A stretch of DNA of 64,000 nt, taken from Archaeoglobus sp. Lineage in GTDB: Archaea; Halobacteriota; Archaeoglobi; Archaeoglobales; Archaeoglobaceae. Below the pieces are notes generated by a model, which saw only the letters and a program-made list of their open reading frames with translations, was not told where the DNA came from and ran no database searches. The stretch is taken from assembly GCA_017656505.1 (NCBI GenBank), contig JACDNU010000003.1, positions 32,385 through 96,384 of the forward strand, written 5' to 3'. Below are positions 9,533-18,985 of this stretch, piece after piece (within the stretch, counting starts at the first letter, position 1; the number at the start of each line of letters is the position of its first letter). The position numbers were made by a program, and so were the translations under genes.

Positions 9533-10300
9533 TCAGCCTAAAGATGCCAGAAGGGTAACAATAATCGTGAGCAACCCGAGGGCAATGCAGAAATACGAGA
9601 AGTTAAGATTTTTCGCAATTCTGAGCAGGAGATCCATGGTCAGATAGCCGGCCACAAGGGTTATCGGAATGGCTATCAATCCAATAGTGGAAAGCTCGAC
9701 GTTGCCTTGGAAAAATTCAATTGCAACCGCCCCCAGAACGGCTGGGACGCTTATGAGAAAGGATACTTTCAAAGCATCCTCTTTATCTATCCTTCTGAGG
9801 AGAAGTACACTTATAGTGGTACCAGACCTGGAAATTCCGGGAAGAATTGCAAATCCCTGAAAAAATCCGACCAAAACCATGTCTATAGCTCTCATCTCCC
9901 CCAATTTTCTGAATCCCATTTTTGGTATTCCGAGGAGTATTCCCGTAATTACGAGCATAACTCCTATGAAGAGAGTTACCTCGAACCCCGATTGAAAGTT
10001 CTTAAGGAATTGGAGAAAGGGGATGCCACTTAAAGCAGTGAAAACTGAGGCTATAACGATAATTTTTAGGAGATGGCGATCGTTTAAGGTTAGAATTCTG
10101 TAAAAATCCGATTTAAATCTCAGAATTACAGCGAGCATCGTTCCGAAATGGAGGTAGATAGCGTAAGATATTGCTTCAGCAGGATTTGAATTAAAGAATT
10201 TGACGAGAACAAAAACAGATAGCCCCTCGCTGCTTATTGGTAGCCATTCGGCGATTCCCTGAATTAAACTCAAGATTACAAGCTCAACCAGCGATGGCAT
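9533..10300 (-). CDS. uppP: Undecaprenyl-diphosphatase family (UppP/BacA)
   Basis: LSLIQGIAEWLPISSEG and GFFQGFAILPGISRSGTTI. Confidence 0.9.
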   Translation of the reverse strand: MPSLVELVILSLIQGIAEWLPISSEGLSVFVLVKFFNSNPAEAISYAIYLHFGTMLAVILRFKSDFYRILTLNDRHLLKIIVIASVFTALSGIPFLQFLKNFQSGFEVTLFIGVMLVITGILLGIPKMGFRKLGEMRAIDMVLVGFFQGFAILPGISRSGTTISVLLLRRIDKEDALKVSFLISVPAVLGAVAIEFFQGNVELSTIGLIAIPITLVAGYLTMDLLLRIAKNLNFSYFCIALGLLTIIVTLLASLG

Positions 10301-10420
10301 CCATATTAAGTTGAGCTAGCATATAAATAGTATTCTCCTTTGAGCTTGGCCTTTCAGCGAACTGAAATAACCCAAAATCATGAAGAAATCCAAATATTTT
10401 TAAATTGGGTTTTATTTATC

Positions 10421-11407
10421 ATGCTTATGCACATCTTAGCTTTGATCGTAGCATCATTCGCTTTCACGTTCCTGCTCATGCCTATAGTCATCAGGAGGTT
10501 CAAATCACTTGGTATGCTAGCTATCGATTATTATAAACCTGAGAGAAGGCTTGTTCCCACTGGAGGGGGGGTTCTGATCCTTCTTTCTCTCATCATCTTC
10601 TATGCTATCAACGGAGCCTTAGCCTTGAATGGGGTAAAACTATATGATCTAAGCAAAATAGAGTGGTATTCGGCCTTAGTTGTTATATATTTTGGCTCAT
10701 TCGGCCTGATAGATGATTTCTGGGATGTTGGCAGGGCAGCAAAGATCTTTGCTCCTTTTTTCTTCTCATTACCCCTCTCACTCGTTCTACCCTACTCTGG
10801 AGTTACCTTGCCCTTTATCGGTTACATCGAGATGGGAGACTTCTTTCTCCTTTTCGTAGCCCCTCTCTACGTTATGGTGGTTGCCAATCTCGTAAACATG
10901 CATTCAGGCTTTAACGGAATGGCTGCTGGTCTAAGTGCGATGCTCATGCTGACCCTAGCTGCAAAATCCTTCATGCTTGGTAAAGGAACTGTTTTCATGC
11001 TGAGCTGTGCGCTTGGAGCTACGCTTGCTTTCCTCTGGTACAACCGCTATCCTTCCAGAATCTTCGACGGCAACGTTGGGGCTCTAAGTATGGGTGCGGC
11101 TATAGGTGTGGGAATAATCTCAGGAGGTTTTCTTGTCTCTGGCTTCATTATGCTCATTCCTCATACCGTTAATTTCCTCATGTACGTTTATTGGAGAATA
11201 ATGCATACGTTGAAGCCCAACGATGAAAGATGGAAGATTGTGAAATTTGGGAAATGCAGGGAAGATGGAACACTTGAAGTCCCGAATAATTTAACTTTAA
11301 AATGGGTTTTGCCCTATTACTTCCGAATGACAGAAAAGCAGGCTGTTCTCGCGATGTACCTGCTTACGGCACCCTTCTGTCTCCTCTCCTTTCCGATTCC
11401 CTATTGA
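10421..11407 (+). CDS. Glycosyltransferase family 4 (MraY/WecA/AglH-like phosphosugar transferase)
   Basis: KSLGMLAIDYYKPERRLVPTGGGV, FGLIDDFWDVGRAAK, NMHSGFNGMAAG; ATG at 10421 preferred over TTG at 10340. Confidence 0.85.
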   Translation: MLMHILALIVASFAFTFLLMPIVIRRFKSLGMLAIDYYKPERRLVPTGGGVLILLSLIIFYAINGALALNGVKLYDLSKIEWYSALVVIYFGSFGLIDDFWDVGRAAKIFAPFFFSLPLSLVLPYSGVTLPFIGYIEMGDFFLLFVAPLYVMVVANLVNMHSGFNGMAAGLSAMLMLTLAAKSFMLGKGTVFMLSCALGATLAFLWYNRYPSRIFDGNVGALSMGAAIGVGIISGGFLVSGFIMLIPHTVNFLMYVYWRIMHTLKPNDERWKIVKFGKCREDGTLEVPNNLTLKWVLPYYFRMTEKQAVLAMYLLTAPFCLLSFPIPY

Positions 11408-11495
11408 AATTTTAAAAATATTGGATTTCCACCCATATTTTACACCATTATTTTAAAACCAAAGGATTATATATTAACGTCAGCACAATCTCCGT

Positions 11496-11972
11496 ATGTT
11501 AAAAAGACAGCAGGTTTATCTGATCACGACAATTCTCTATGCAGCCTTCATATTTTATCTCTCCTCAGTCTCAAATCCCCCCTTTCCTCTGAGCTATGGT
11601 TTTATGAGGTATGTCTATCATCTACTGGTCAGGGCAGGTCTGGAGTTTTTAGCTTACCCTTTTTATCTCTACATTCTCTTTCCTGACAAATTCGTCCATT
11701 TCTTCCTCTACATGGGCTTTGGATTGGTTTTGAATCTCACAATAAGATCCTACAGAAACGGTTTCGCAACTTCAGCTTTGTTTGCGGTTGGTTTGGGGAG
11801 TGTGTATGCTATGACTGATGAAATTCACCAGATTTTCACCCCATTCAGGTCAGCATCTGTTTTGGACTTCCTTGCAGATTTTTTTGGAATTTTAGCCGCC
11901 CAACTAGTGATTTTGTTGGTAATTAAGATCTCCAGCCTCTTTAGGGGTCGAAGATCAAGCGATGAGATATGA
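11496..11972 (+). CDS. VanZ-like membrane protein
   Basis: FPDKFVHFFLYMGFGLVL...AMTDEIHQIFTPFRSASVLDFLADFFG. Confidence 0.8.
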   Translation: MLKRQQVYLITTILYAAFIFYLSSVSNPPFPLSYGFMRYVYHLLVRAGLEFLAYPFYLYILFPDKFVHFFLYMGFGLVLNLTIRSYRNGFATSALFAVGLGSVYAMTDEIHQIFTPFRSASVLDFLADFFGILAAQLVILLVIKISSLFRGRRSSDEI

Positions 11973-12041
11973 AAAAGCTGTGATAAAAACTGATGGTGGG
12001 ATACCAAAATATTTTATTCTCCTTGTTCATAGGGCGATGAG

Positions 12042-12953
12042 ATGAGAGCGGTCGTAACTGGAGGCTGTGGATTCATAGGCTCTAATTTAGCTGAGGAGCT
12101 ATCGAAATTTATGGATGTTGTTGTGCTGGATAATTTATCTACTGGAAAATCATCAAATCTTGAAGGAATTGATGTAGAGTTTGTTAAGGGAGACATTCTG
12201 GATTTTGACCTGTTAAAAAAGATTTTTAAGGATTCTGAGTATGTTTTCCATCTTGCAGCCATTGTAAGCGTTCAGGAAAGTGTTGATAATCCTGTGCTTG
12301 CCAATGAGGTTAACATCAGGGGAACGTTGAACATTCTTGAGGCTGCGAGGTTTGGAGAGGTCAAGAAGATTATCTATTCCTCCTCATGCGCCGTCTATGG
12401 GGATAGTGAGGAACTTCCCCTAAAAGAAGAAAGTTTACCACGTCCTAAGTCTCCGTATGCTGTGTCAAAGCTTGCGGCCGAAAATTACTGCAAGGTTTTT
12501 AGCGAAATTTATGGCCTTAAAACCGTTAGCTTGAGGTATTTCAACGTTTATGGACCTAGACAAGATCCTTTCTCAGATTATGCTGCGGTAATTCCAAGAT
12601 TTATCTCAAAGGCTCTGAAAGGAGAAAGTCCAATTATATACGGGGACGGAGAGCAGACAAGGGATTTCATTTACGTAAGGGATGTTGTCAAGGCAAATAT
12701 CCTTGCAATGGAGAAAGGAGAGGGTGTATACAACATAGCCAGTGGGAAGAGCATAACCATAAACGAGCTTGCGAAACTGGTAATCAGGATGGTTGGTGCA
12801 AAAACCGAGCCTGTTTACGAGGAGGAGAGGGAAGGAGATATTAGGCATTCCGTTGCAGACATATCAAAAGCTAAAGAGCTTGGGTTCAGTCCTAGCTACA
12901 CACTGGAGGAAGGAATAAAGGAAACGATCGATTATTGGAGAGATAGGTTGTAA
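12042..12953 (+). CDS. galE: NAD-dependent nucleotide-sugar epimerase (UDP-glucose 4-epimerase-like)
   Basis: VTGGCGFIGSNLAEEL, YSSSCAVYG, YAVSKLAAE, LRYFNVYGPRQ. Confidence 0.85.
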   Translation: MRAVVTGGCGFIGSNLAEELSKFMDVVVLDNLSTGKSSNLEGIDVEFVKGDILDFDLLKKIFKDSEYVFHLAAIVSVQESVDNPVLANEVNIRGTLNILEAARFGEVKKIIYSSSCAVYGDSEELPLKEESLPRPKSPYAVSKLAAENYCKVFSEIYGLKTVSLRYFNVYGPRQDPFSDYAAVIPRFISKALKGESPIIYGDGEQTRDFIYVRDVVKANILAMEKGEGVYNIASGKSITINELAKLVIRMVGAKTEPVYEEEREGDIRHSVADISKAKELGFSPSYTLEEGIKETIDYWRDRL

Positions 12954-13006
12954 TTAGATTGATAGGATTGACAAGGATAGATAACTTATAAGCTGACAAA
13001 AGAAAG

Positions 13007-13051
13007 GATTGAACCACAAACGATTGAGCTACAAAAGATTGAACCACAAAA
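13007..13051. repeat. 15-nt tandem repeat x3
   Basis: gattgaaccacaaac / gattgagctacaaaa / gattgaaccacaaaa. Confidence 0.95.
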
Positions 13052-13089
13052 ATTGGAAAAGGTTTAAAACTCAATAACTATTCAGACAC

Positions 13090-13701
13090 ATGGAAGTTGA
13101 ATGCCAGCAGCTTTCATGGGATCAGATTTACGATCTTTGCTTGAAGCTTTCTTCAGCGATTAAAAAATCAGGATTCAAACCCGATGCTCTTGTTGCAATC
13201 GGGAGGGGAGGATGGATTCCGGGAAGGCTTATCAGCGATTTTCTGGGAATCAGAGAGCTGTACAGCATCAAAGCAGAATACTGGGATGTCGCCGAAACGA
13301 GAGATCAGGCCGTCATAACCCAGCCTATAAACGTGGATGTAAATGGCAAGAAACTGCTTGTCATCGACGATGTTGCTGACACGGGAAAAACGCTGAATGT
13401 TGTTGTTTCCCATCTTAGAAAGGTAGGAGCGGCTGAGGTTAGAACGGCGGTTTTGCAGTACAAAAAAACATCGGAATTCTCTCCTGATTATGCAGCTCAA
13501 ATTCTTAAGAGATGGGTTTGGGTTGTTTATCCTTGGGGGTTGATAGAGACAACAGTCGGTTTTATTCAAAAGCTTGGAAAACGAGATTCAGGATTAGTAG
13601 GTTCGAATGAGTTAATTGCTGAAGAGCTGAAAAAGAGGTTTAACCTCTCTGTATCCCCTGAAATTGTTGAGCTGGCAAAGAGCCTTCTTAGCTCTGGGTA
13701 G
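13090..13701 (+). CDS. Purine-type phosphoribosyltransferase
   Basis: DALVAIGRGGWIPGRLISDFLG, KLLVIDDVADTGKTL (PRPP-binding motif). Confidence 0.85.
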   Translation: MEVECQQLSWDQIYDLCLKLSSAIKKSGFKPDALVAIGRGGWIPGRLISDFLGIRELYSIKAEYWDVAETRDQAVITQPINVDVNGKKLLVIDDVADTGKTLNVVVSHLRKVGAAEVRTAVLQYKKTSEFSPDYAAQILKRWVWVVYPWGLIETTVGFIQKLGKRDSGLVGSNELIAEELKKRFNLSVSPEIVELAKSLLSSG

Positions 13702-13712
13702 GGGGAGTTTAA

Positions 13713-15308
13713 TTGCAGAAGTCAATGGAATCAATGGGGGAATCAATGGAACCAATGGGAGCGTCAATGGGAGCGATGGAATCGATGGAAGCTAATCGAG
13801 ACACAATCCTAGAAATGAAAGACATCGTGAAAGTTTTCCCCGGAGTTGTTGCCAACGATGGGGTTAATTTCTCTGTAAAAAGAGGAGAAATCCACGGTCT
13901 TCTTGGCGAGAATGGAGCAGGAAAAACAACCCTTATGAGTGTGCTTTATGGCCTTTATAAGCCTGATAACGGGGAGATTTTCTTTGAGGGGAAGAGGGTG
14001 GAATTCAACTCCCCGGGCGATGCGATTAAGGCTGGAATCGGCATGGTTCATCAGCACTTCATGCTTGTCAGCAAGATGACAGCCCTTAATAATATTCTCC
14101 TAGGCTATCGCACCCCTAAAGATCCGATGATGGACTACGAGTGGGCAAGAAGCAGAATCGAGGAACTTTCGAAGATGTATGGGATTGAGGTTAACTTGGA
14201 TGAGAAGATCATAAACATGAGTGTGGGGGAGCAGCAGAGGGTTGAGATTCTTAAGGCCCTCTTCAGAGATGTTAAACTCCTAATTCTCGACGAGCCTACT
14301 TCCGTGCTTACTCCCGCTGAAACTGAAAGACTCTTCAAAGCCTTAAAGCGAATGTCAGCGGAAGGGCTTACAGTTATTTTTATCACCCACAAGCTCAGGG
14401 AGGCTTTAGAAGTTACAGATCGCATAACCGTTCTGAGAAAGGGAAAAGATGTGGGAACTCTGATCACGAAAAACACGAATGAGAGGGAGCTTGCAAGGCT
14501 CATGGTTGGGAGGGAGGTAGAAGTTTCGATTGAGAAAAAGAAGAGCGCAGCAAAAGAGGTACTTTTGAGACTGGAAAATGTTTACGCAAAAAATGATCGG
14601 GGACTGCTAGCTTTAAAAGGAATAAATCTTTCGATCAGGCGGGGAGAAATCCTCGGATTGGCAGGAGTTTCTGGAAATGGTCAAAAGGAGCTGGAGGAGG
14701 TAATCGTTGGAACGAGGAAAGTTGAGAAGGGCAGATTAATCTTTAATGGCAAGGATATAACTGGCTTGGGTGTTAGAAAAAGAATTGCTTTAGGAATTTC
14801 TTGCATACCCGAAGACAGAATTGAAACCGGAATGGCCCCATCGCTTAGCGTTGAAGAGAATTTGATTCTTAGAGACTTCCCAAACTTCTCGAAAAATGGT
14901 TTTATGGATTTTGGGCAGATAGAGGCACATGCTGAAAGGCTTATAGAAGAATTCGGAATAAAAACACCTTCTCCTAAGGTTGAAGCGAGAACACTTTCTG
15001 GAGGAAACATCCAGAGGTTGATTATAGCTAGGGAACTCTCAAGAAATCCGCTTTTGCTCATAGCATCCCAACCAACCCGCGGGCTTGATGTTGCCGGGAT
15101 AGAATACGTCCGCAAAAGGCTGGTAACTTTTTCCGAAGAAGGAAAGGCTGTTTTGTTGATCTCTGAGGATCTCGAAGAGATAATGCAGCTGAGCGACAGA
15201 ATTGCTGTGATATATGAGGGTGAGATAAAAGGAGTACTTGAAAGGGAGGAGGCTGATCCTGAGAAAATTGGCATCTTGATGTCTGGCGGTGAGCTTGAGG
15301 AAACTTGA
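13713..15308 (+). CDS. ABC transporter ATP-binding protein, nucleoside/simple-sugar type (two ABC domains)
   Basis: Two Walker A/signature sets (GENGAGKTTLM, GVSGNGQKELEE; LSGGNIQRLIIARELSRNP), paired with two permeases. Conserved region begins near 13815. Confidence 0.9.
   Translation: MQKSMESMGESMEPMGASMGAMESMEANRDTILEMKDIVKVFPGVVANDGVNFSVKRGEIHGLLGENGAGKTTLMSVLYGLYKPDNGEIFFEGKRVEFNSPGDAIKAGIGMVHQHFMLVSKMTALNNILLGYRTPKDPMMDYEWARSRIEELSKMYGIEVNLDEKIINMSVGEQQRVEILKALFRDVKLLILDEPTSVLTPAETERLFKALKRMSAEGLTVIFITHKLREALEVTDRITVLRKGKDVGTLITKNTNERELARLMVGREVEVSIEKKKSAAKEVLLRLENVYAKNDRGLLALKGINLSIRRGEILGLAGVSGNGQKELEEVIVGTRKVEKGRLIFNGKDITGLGVRKRIALGISCIPEDRIETGMAPSLSVEENLILRDFPNFSKNGFMDFGQIEAHAERLIEEFGIKTPSPKVEARTLSGGNIQRLIIARELSRNPLLLIASQPTRGLDVAGIEYVRKRLVTFSEEGKAVLLISEDLEEIMQLSDRIAVIYEGEIKGVLEREEADPEKIGILMSGGELEET
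13722..13795. repeat. In-frame degenerate TCAATGGNA repeat at the 5' end of the ABC ATPase ORF
   Basis: gtcaatggaatcaatgggggaatcaatggaaccaatgggagcgtcaatgggagcgatggaatcgatgg. Confidence 0.85.
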
Positions 15309-15320
15309 GGGAGGTAGAAG

Positions 15321-16382
15321 ATGCAGATAAAGATTGAAAGGAGACTTGAGACGCCCAAAATTATCTATGTGATTATACCTATAGCATCTATAGTTGCTTC
15401 TCTGCTCTTTGTGGGAATTTTACTCTTGGCAATAGGGGTAAATCCCTTTGAAGCTTATGGAGTTATGCTAACAAGGGCGTTTGGAACCAAATTCGGTCTT
15501 ACCGAGCTTTTTGTGAAGGCCGCCCCTATAATTCTCACGGGATTGGCAGTTTCGATCCCACTCAGAGCTGGTTTGTGGAATATAGGGGCGGAGGGTCAGC
15601 TTTACATGGGGGCATTTGCTGCAAGCTGGGTAGCGCTTTACTTCTCTCCACCCTCAGCTGTTCTCCCCTTAATGGTCATCTTCGGGTTGCTTGCAGGAAT
15701 GGCTTGGGCATCTGTGCCAGGAATTTTGAAAGCAAAATTCGATTTGAATGAAATTATATCAACCCTGTTGCTCAACTATGTGGCAATTTATTGGGTGGAA
15801 TACCTCGTCTATGGCCCGATGAGAGGCAAGGAGGTTTACAATTTTCCATATTCAGATCTTTTTCCCGATTATGCAATCCTCCCAAGATTTCTGGGAACGA
15901 GATTCCATGTCGGTGTGATCGCGTCCTTCATAATCGCTTTGGTGATTTATATCCTCCTTAAAAAGACGTCATATGGGTTTGCTATTAAGGTGGTTGGCTC
16001 CAATCCGAAAGCGGCTGAGTTCGCTGGAACAAGTAGGGAGAAAATGATAATATCAGCTATGCTTATTGGGGGAGCCATAGCTGGCTTCGCAGGGATGATG
16101 GAAGTTAGCGGATTGCATTTGAGGCTGAGGGCAGCCGTGTCTCCCGGTTATGGCTATACGGGAATCCCAGTCGCGTTGCTTGCTAGAGGAAACCCAGTAT
16201 TCGTGATCGCAGCAGCTTTCCTTTTTGGGTTGCTTTACGTTGGTGGCTCTGCGATGCAAACGACATTTGGCATCCCGGTTGCGATAGTCGATGTTTTCCA
16301 AGCTCTGGTTGTGCTTTTCATCATTGGAGGGGACTTCTTCACCAGATACCGCATATCTATAGGAGGGGACAGAAATGATTGA
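15321..16382 (+). CDS. ABC transporter permease, nucleoside/simple-sugar type
   Basis: LTGLAVSIPLRAGLWNIGAEGQLYMGA; KAAEFAGTSREKMI. Confidence 0.9.
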   Translation: MQIKIERRLETPKIIYVIIPIASIVASLLFVGILLLAIGVNPFEAYGVMLTRAFGTKFGLTELFVKAAPIILTGLAVSIPLRAGLWNIGAEGQLYMGAFAASWVALYFSPPSAVLPLMVIFGLLAGMAWASVPGILKAKFDLNEIISTLLLNYVAIYWVEYLVYGPMRGKEVYNFPYSDLFPDYAILPRFLGTRFHVGVIASFIIALVIYILLKKTSYGFAIKVVGSNPKAAEFAGTSREKMIISAMLIGGAIAGFAGMMEVSGLHLRLRAAVSPGYGYTGIPVALLARGNPVFVIAAAFLFGLLYVGGSAMQTTFGIPVAIVDVFQALVVLFIIGGDFFTRYRISIGGDRND

Positions 16383-17304
16383 AGCAGAATTCATTGCTTC
16401 GTTGATCGCTGCTTCGATGCGTGCCGGAACACCGTTGCTCTTCGCCACGCTTGGAGAGATAATCGCCGAGAGGAGTGGAGTTCTCAACTTAGGGCTCGAA
16501 GGAGTGATGGTCACCGGAGCAATGACTGGATTTTACGTGAGCTTGATAACAGGAAACCCCTGGCTTGGGATTTTGGCTGGAGGAATCGCTGGTTTGCTGC
16601 TCGCTTTAATCCATGCTTTTTTCACGGTCTCTCTGAAAGTAGATCAGGCAGTAACGGGGTTGATGCTCGTCCTCCTTGGTTTAGGCCTTACCGGGTTCTT
16701 GGGGAGAGATTTGGTTGGGAAGGTAGCAACCTACCTTCAGCCCTTAAACGTCCCGTTTCTTTCGACTGTGCCTTATCTAAGCGAAATCCTGAAGCATGAC
16801 CCGCTAGTTTATGTTGGAATTTTCCTTGTACCTCTCCTTTGGTTTTTAATGAACAAAACTAGGTATGGAATGGAGCTTTTCGCAGTAGGAGAGAATCCTG
16901 AAGCGGCAGATACGATGGGAATCCATGTTGACAAAATAAGATTTCTTGCGGTGTTAATAGGGGGCTTCCTGGCTGGAATCGGGGGCGCGCATCTGAGCTT
17001 GGCTTACGCAAAGGTTTGGACCGACGGCTTAACAGCGGGGAGGGGATGGATATGTTTAGCTTTGGTAATTTTCAGTGGCTGGATGCCTCAAAGAGCTATA
17101 TTCGGGGCTTACCTCTTTGGTGGATTGGATGTGCTCTCTTTCAAATTGCAAGCAATTGGTTTTGGGGTCTCGTATCACTTCATGCGAATGATTCCGTATG
17201 TGTTTACAATACTGGTCTTACTCTTCAGCGTGATAAAGGAAAAGGAGAAGTTCGGTGCTCCATCAGCCCTTGGGAAACCATACATCAGAGAACAGAAATT
17301 CTAG
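16375..17304 (+). CDS. ABC transporter permease, nucleoside/simple-sugar type
   Basis: GTPLLFATLGEIIAERSGVLNLGLEGVMVTGAM; overlaps the preceding permease by 8 nt. Confidence 0.9.
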   Translation: MIEAEFIASLIAASMRAGTPLLFATLGEIIAERSGVLNLGLEGVMVTGAMTGFYVSLITGNPWLGILAGGIAGLLLALIHAFFTVSLKVDQAVTGLMLVLLGLGLTGFLGRDLVGKVATYLQPLNVPFLSTVPYLSEILKHDPLVYVGIFLVPLLWFLMNKTRYGMELFAVGENPEAADTMGIHVDKIRFLAVLIGGFLAGIGGAHLSLAYAKVWTDGLTAGRGWICLALVIFSGWMPQRAIFGAYLFGGLDVLSFKLQAIGFGVSYHFMRMIPYVFTILVLLFSVIKEKEKFGAPSALGKPYIREQKF

Positions 17305-17347
17305 ATTGAAATTAAATTGAGATTACCTAAGATTTACCGGCTGTAAG

Positions 17348-18124
17348 TTATAGCTTTATTTCATCAAAAACAGCAGTGAGAACCTCTCCAGCCTTTCCCC
17401 TTATCGAAATGTCGGCAATCGACGTTAGCGGAGTTGAATCGGGATTTATTTCAACAATCTTTCCTCCTTTCCTCTTCGTTATCAGCGGAATTGAGGCGGC
17501 GGGCTGAACAACGGCGGAAGTTCCTATGACGAGGATAAGATCACTCCTCTCTGCTTCAGAAAAAGCTTTATTTAGCTCATCAGGAGGTAAACTCTCACCA
17601 AACCAGACAACTCCTGGCCTGAGAAATGAATCGCATTCAGGGCAGCGAGGGGGTATAGTTTTGTCTAGAATTTCTTCTGCTTCCGTTTTATAGCTGCAGC
17701 TTGAGCAGATCACGTCTCTGAGCTTTCCATGCAGATGAATGACGTTTCTGCTTCCGGCCCTTTCATGCAGATCATCAACGTTTTGCGTGATTATGGATTT
17801 TATCAAGCCCATTTCTTCAAGCTTTGCAAGAATTTCATGTGCTGGATTTGGCTTTTTGCTGAAGACTAACTTCATTCTCCATGCGTACCACTCCCACACG
17901 AGTTTTGGATCTCTTGCAAATGCTTGAGGGGTTGCCAGCTCTTCGGGGCGATATTTGTTCCATAAGCCATCCTTCCCTCTGAACGTTGGAATTCCACTCT
18001 CCGCTGAAATTCCCGCCCCGGTTAGAACCGTGGTATAAGATGATTTCTTGATTTCTGAGGCGATTTCTCTGATTTTGTCTATTTTTTCGATTTTTCCCCT
18101 CTCAATTCCTTTTCCCTCACTCAT
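17348..18124 (-). CDS. cobB: Sir2-family NAD-dependent deacylase (Y-x-x-R type)
   Basis: TGAGISAESGIPTFRGKDGLW, WYAWRM, TQNVDDLHERAG, HLHGKLRDVICSSC. Confidence 0.9.
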   Translation of the reverse strand: MSEGKGIERGKIEKIDKIREIASEIKKSSYTTVLTGAGISAESGIPTFRGKDGLWNKYRPEELATPQAFARDPKLVWEWYAWRMKLVFSKKPNPAHEILAKLEEMGLIKSIITQNVDDLHERAGSRNVIHLHGKLRDVICSSCSYKTEAEEILDKTIPPRCPECDSFLRPGVVWFGESLPPDELNKAFSEAERSDLILVIGTSAVVQPAASIPLITKRKGGKIVEINPDSTPLTSIADISIRGKAGEVLTAVFDEIKL

Positions 18125-18321
18125 CCTTGGATTCTAGTACCAGAACTCAAATTAATTTTTCTGGTTTTGGTTAGGAAAGTGAACGCAATAAAACAGCAAT
18201 AAGGCATAATAAAACAAGATAAAACAACATGAAACAGCAGAAATCCTAAAAACTTTTATATCAACTACATCGGATTTCCAATTCCAGATTAGTTGTATCG
18301 GCTATACCCAAGGTGTTCTAA

Positions 18322-18948
18322 ATGAGCTTAGCTTTACTGTTGAAGGTCGCTTTAATCAGTAGTTCTGGAGCCCTAGCTCCAGGACCATTAACAGCAGCAA
18401 CAGCAGCCATTGGAGTTAAAAAAGGATGGAAAGGAGGATTTATGGTTAGCGTTGGCCATATGGTAGTGGAGTTGCCGTTAGTATTCTTAATTGGTATGGG
18501 AATCGCAACTTTCGCATCCGAAGAATTCTCGATCATTCTCAGTTTTGTCGGAGGGGCATTCCTTTTGTTTTTCGCATTTCTTACTGCAAGAGATGCTGTA
18601 AAAGTGAGGTCGTTGTCAGACTCCAGCTCCTTTTCCTCACCAGTTATAGTCGGAATAAGCCCATCAGCTCTAAATCCCTTCTTCATTGCATGGTGGCTGG
18701 GAGTTGGCTCCCCCCTAATACTCGAGGCCGTTGCTCTATGGGGCATCGCCGGTATTGGACTGCTTTATGCTGCTCACGTCTGGCTGGATTTTGCTTGGCT
18801 GACTTCACTAGCTAAAATAACATCTCTGAGCGGTTTCAGCCTGAAATTTTACAAAATTCTGCTTTTTGCTTTGGCAATACTTGTTGCAATCTTTGGAATC
18901 GATTTTATCTATTATGGATTCACTAAAACCCATTTGCTGCCCTTTTAG
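18322..18948 (+). CDS. LysE-type translocator family membrane protein
   Basis: ALAPGPLTAATAAIGVKKGWKGGFMVSVGHMVVELPLV. Confidence 0.75.
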   Translation: MSLALLLKVALISSSGALAPGPLTAATAAIGVKKGWKGGFMVSVGHMVVELPLVFLIGMGIATFASEEFSIILSFVGGAFLLFFAFLTARDAVKVRSLSDSSSFSSPVIVGISPSALNPFFIAWWLGVGSPLILEAVALWGIAGIGLLYAAHVWLDFAWLTSLAKITSLSGFSLKFYKILLFALAILVAIFGIDFIYYGFTKTHLLPF

Positions 18949-18985
18949 TTAATTTCTTTAATTTCTTGGTATTCGTCCATCCATC

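Noticed and set aside
14681-15358. 225-aa minus-strand ORF
   Set aside because: Antisense to the conserved second ABC domain; Ser-rich shadow translation.
18180-18242. AT-rich AAAACA-type repetitive tract upstream of the LysE gene
   Set aside because: Irregular period and low complexity; not a clear array or CRISPR.
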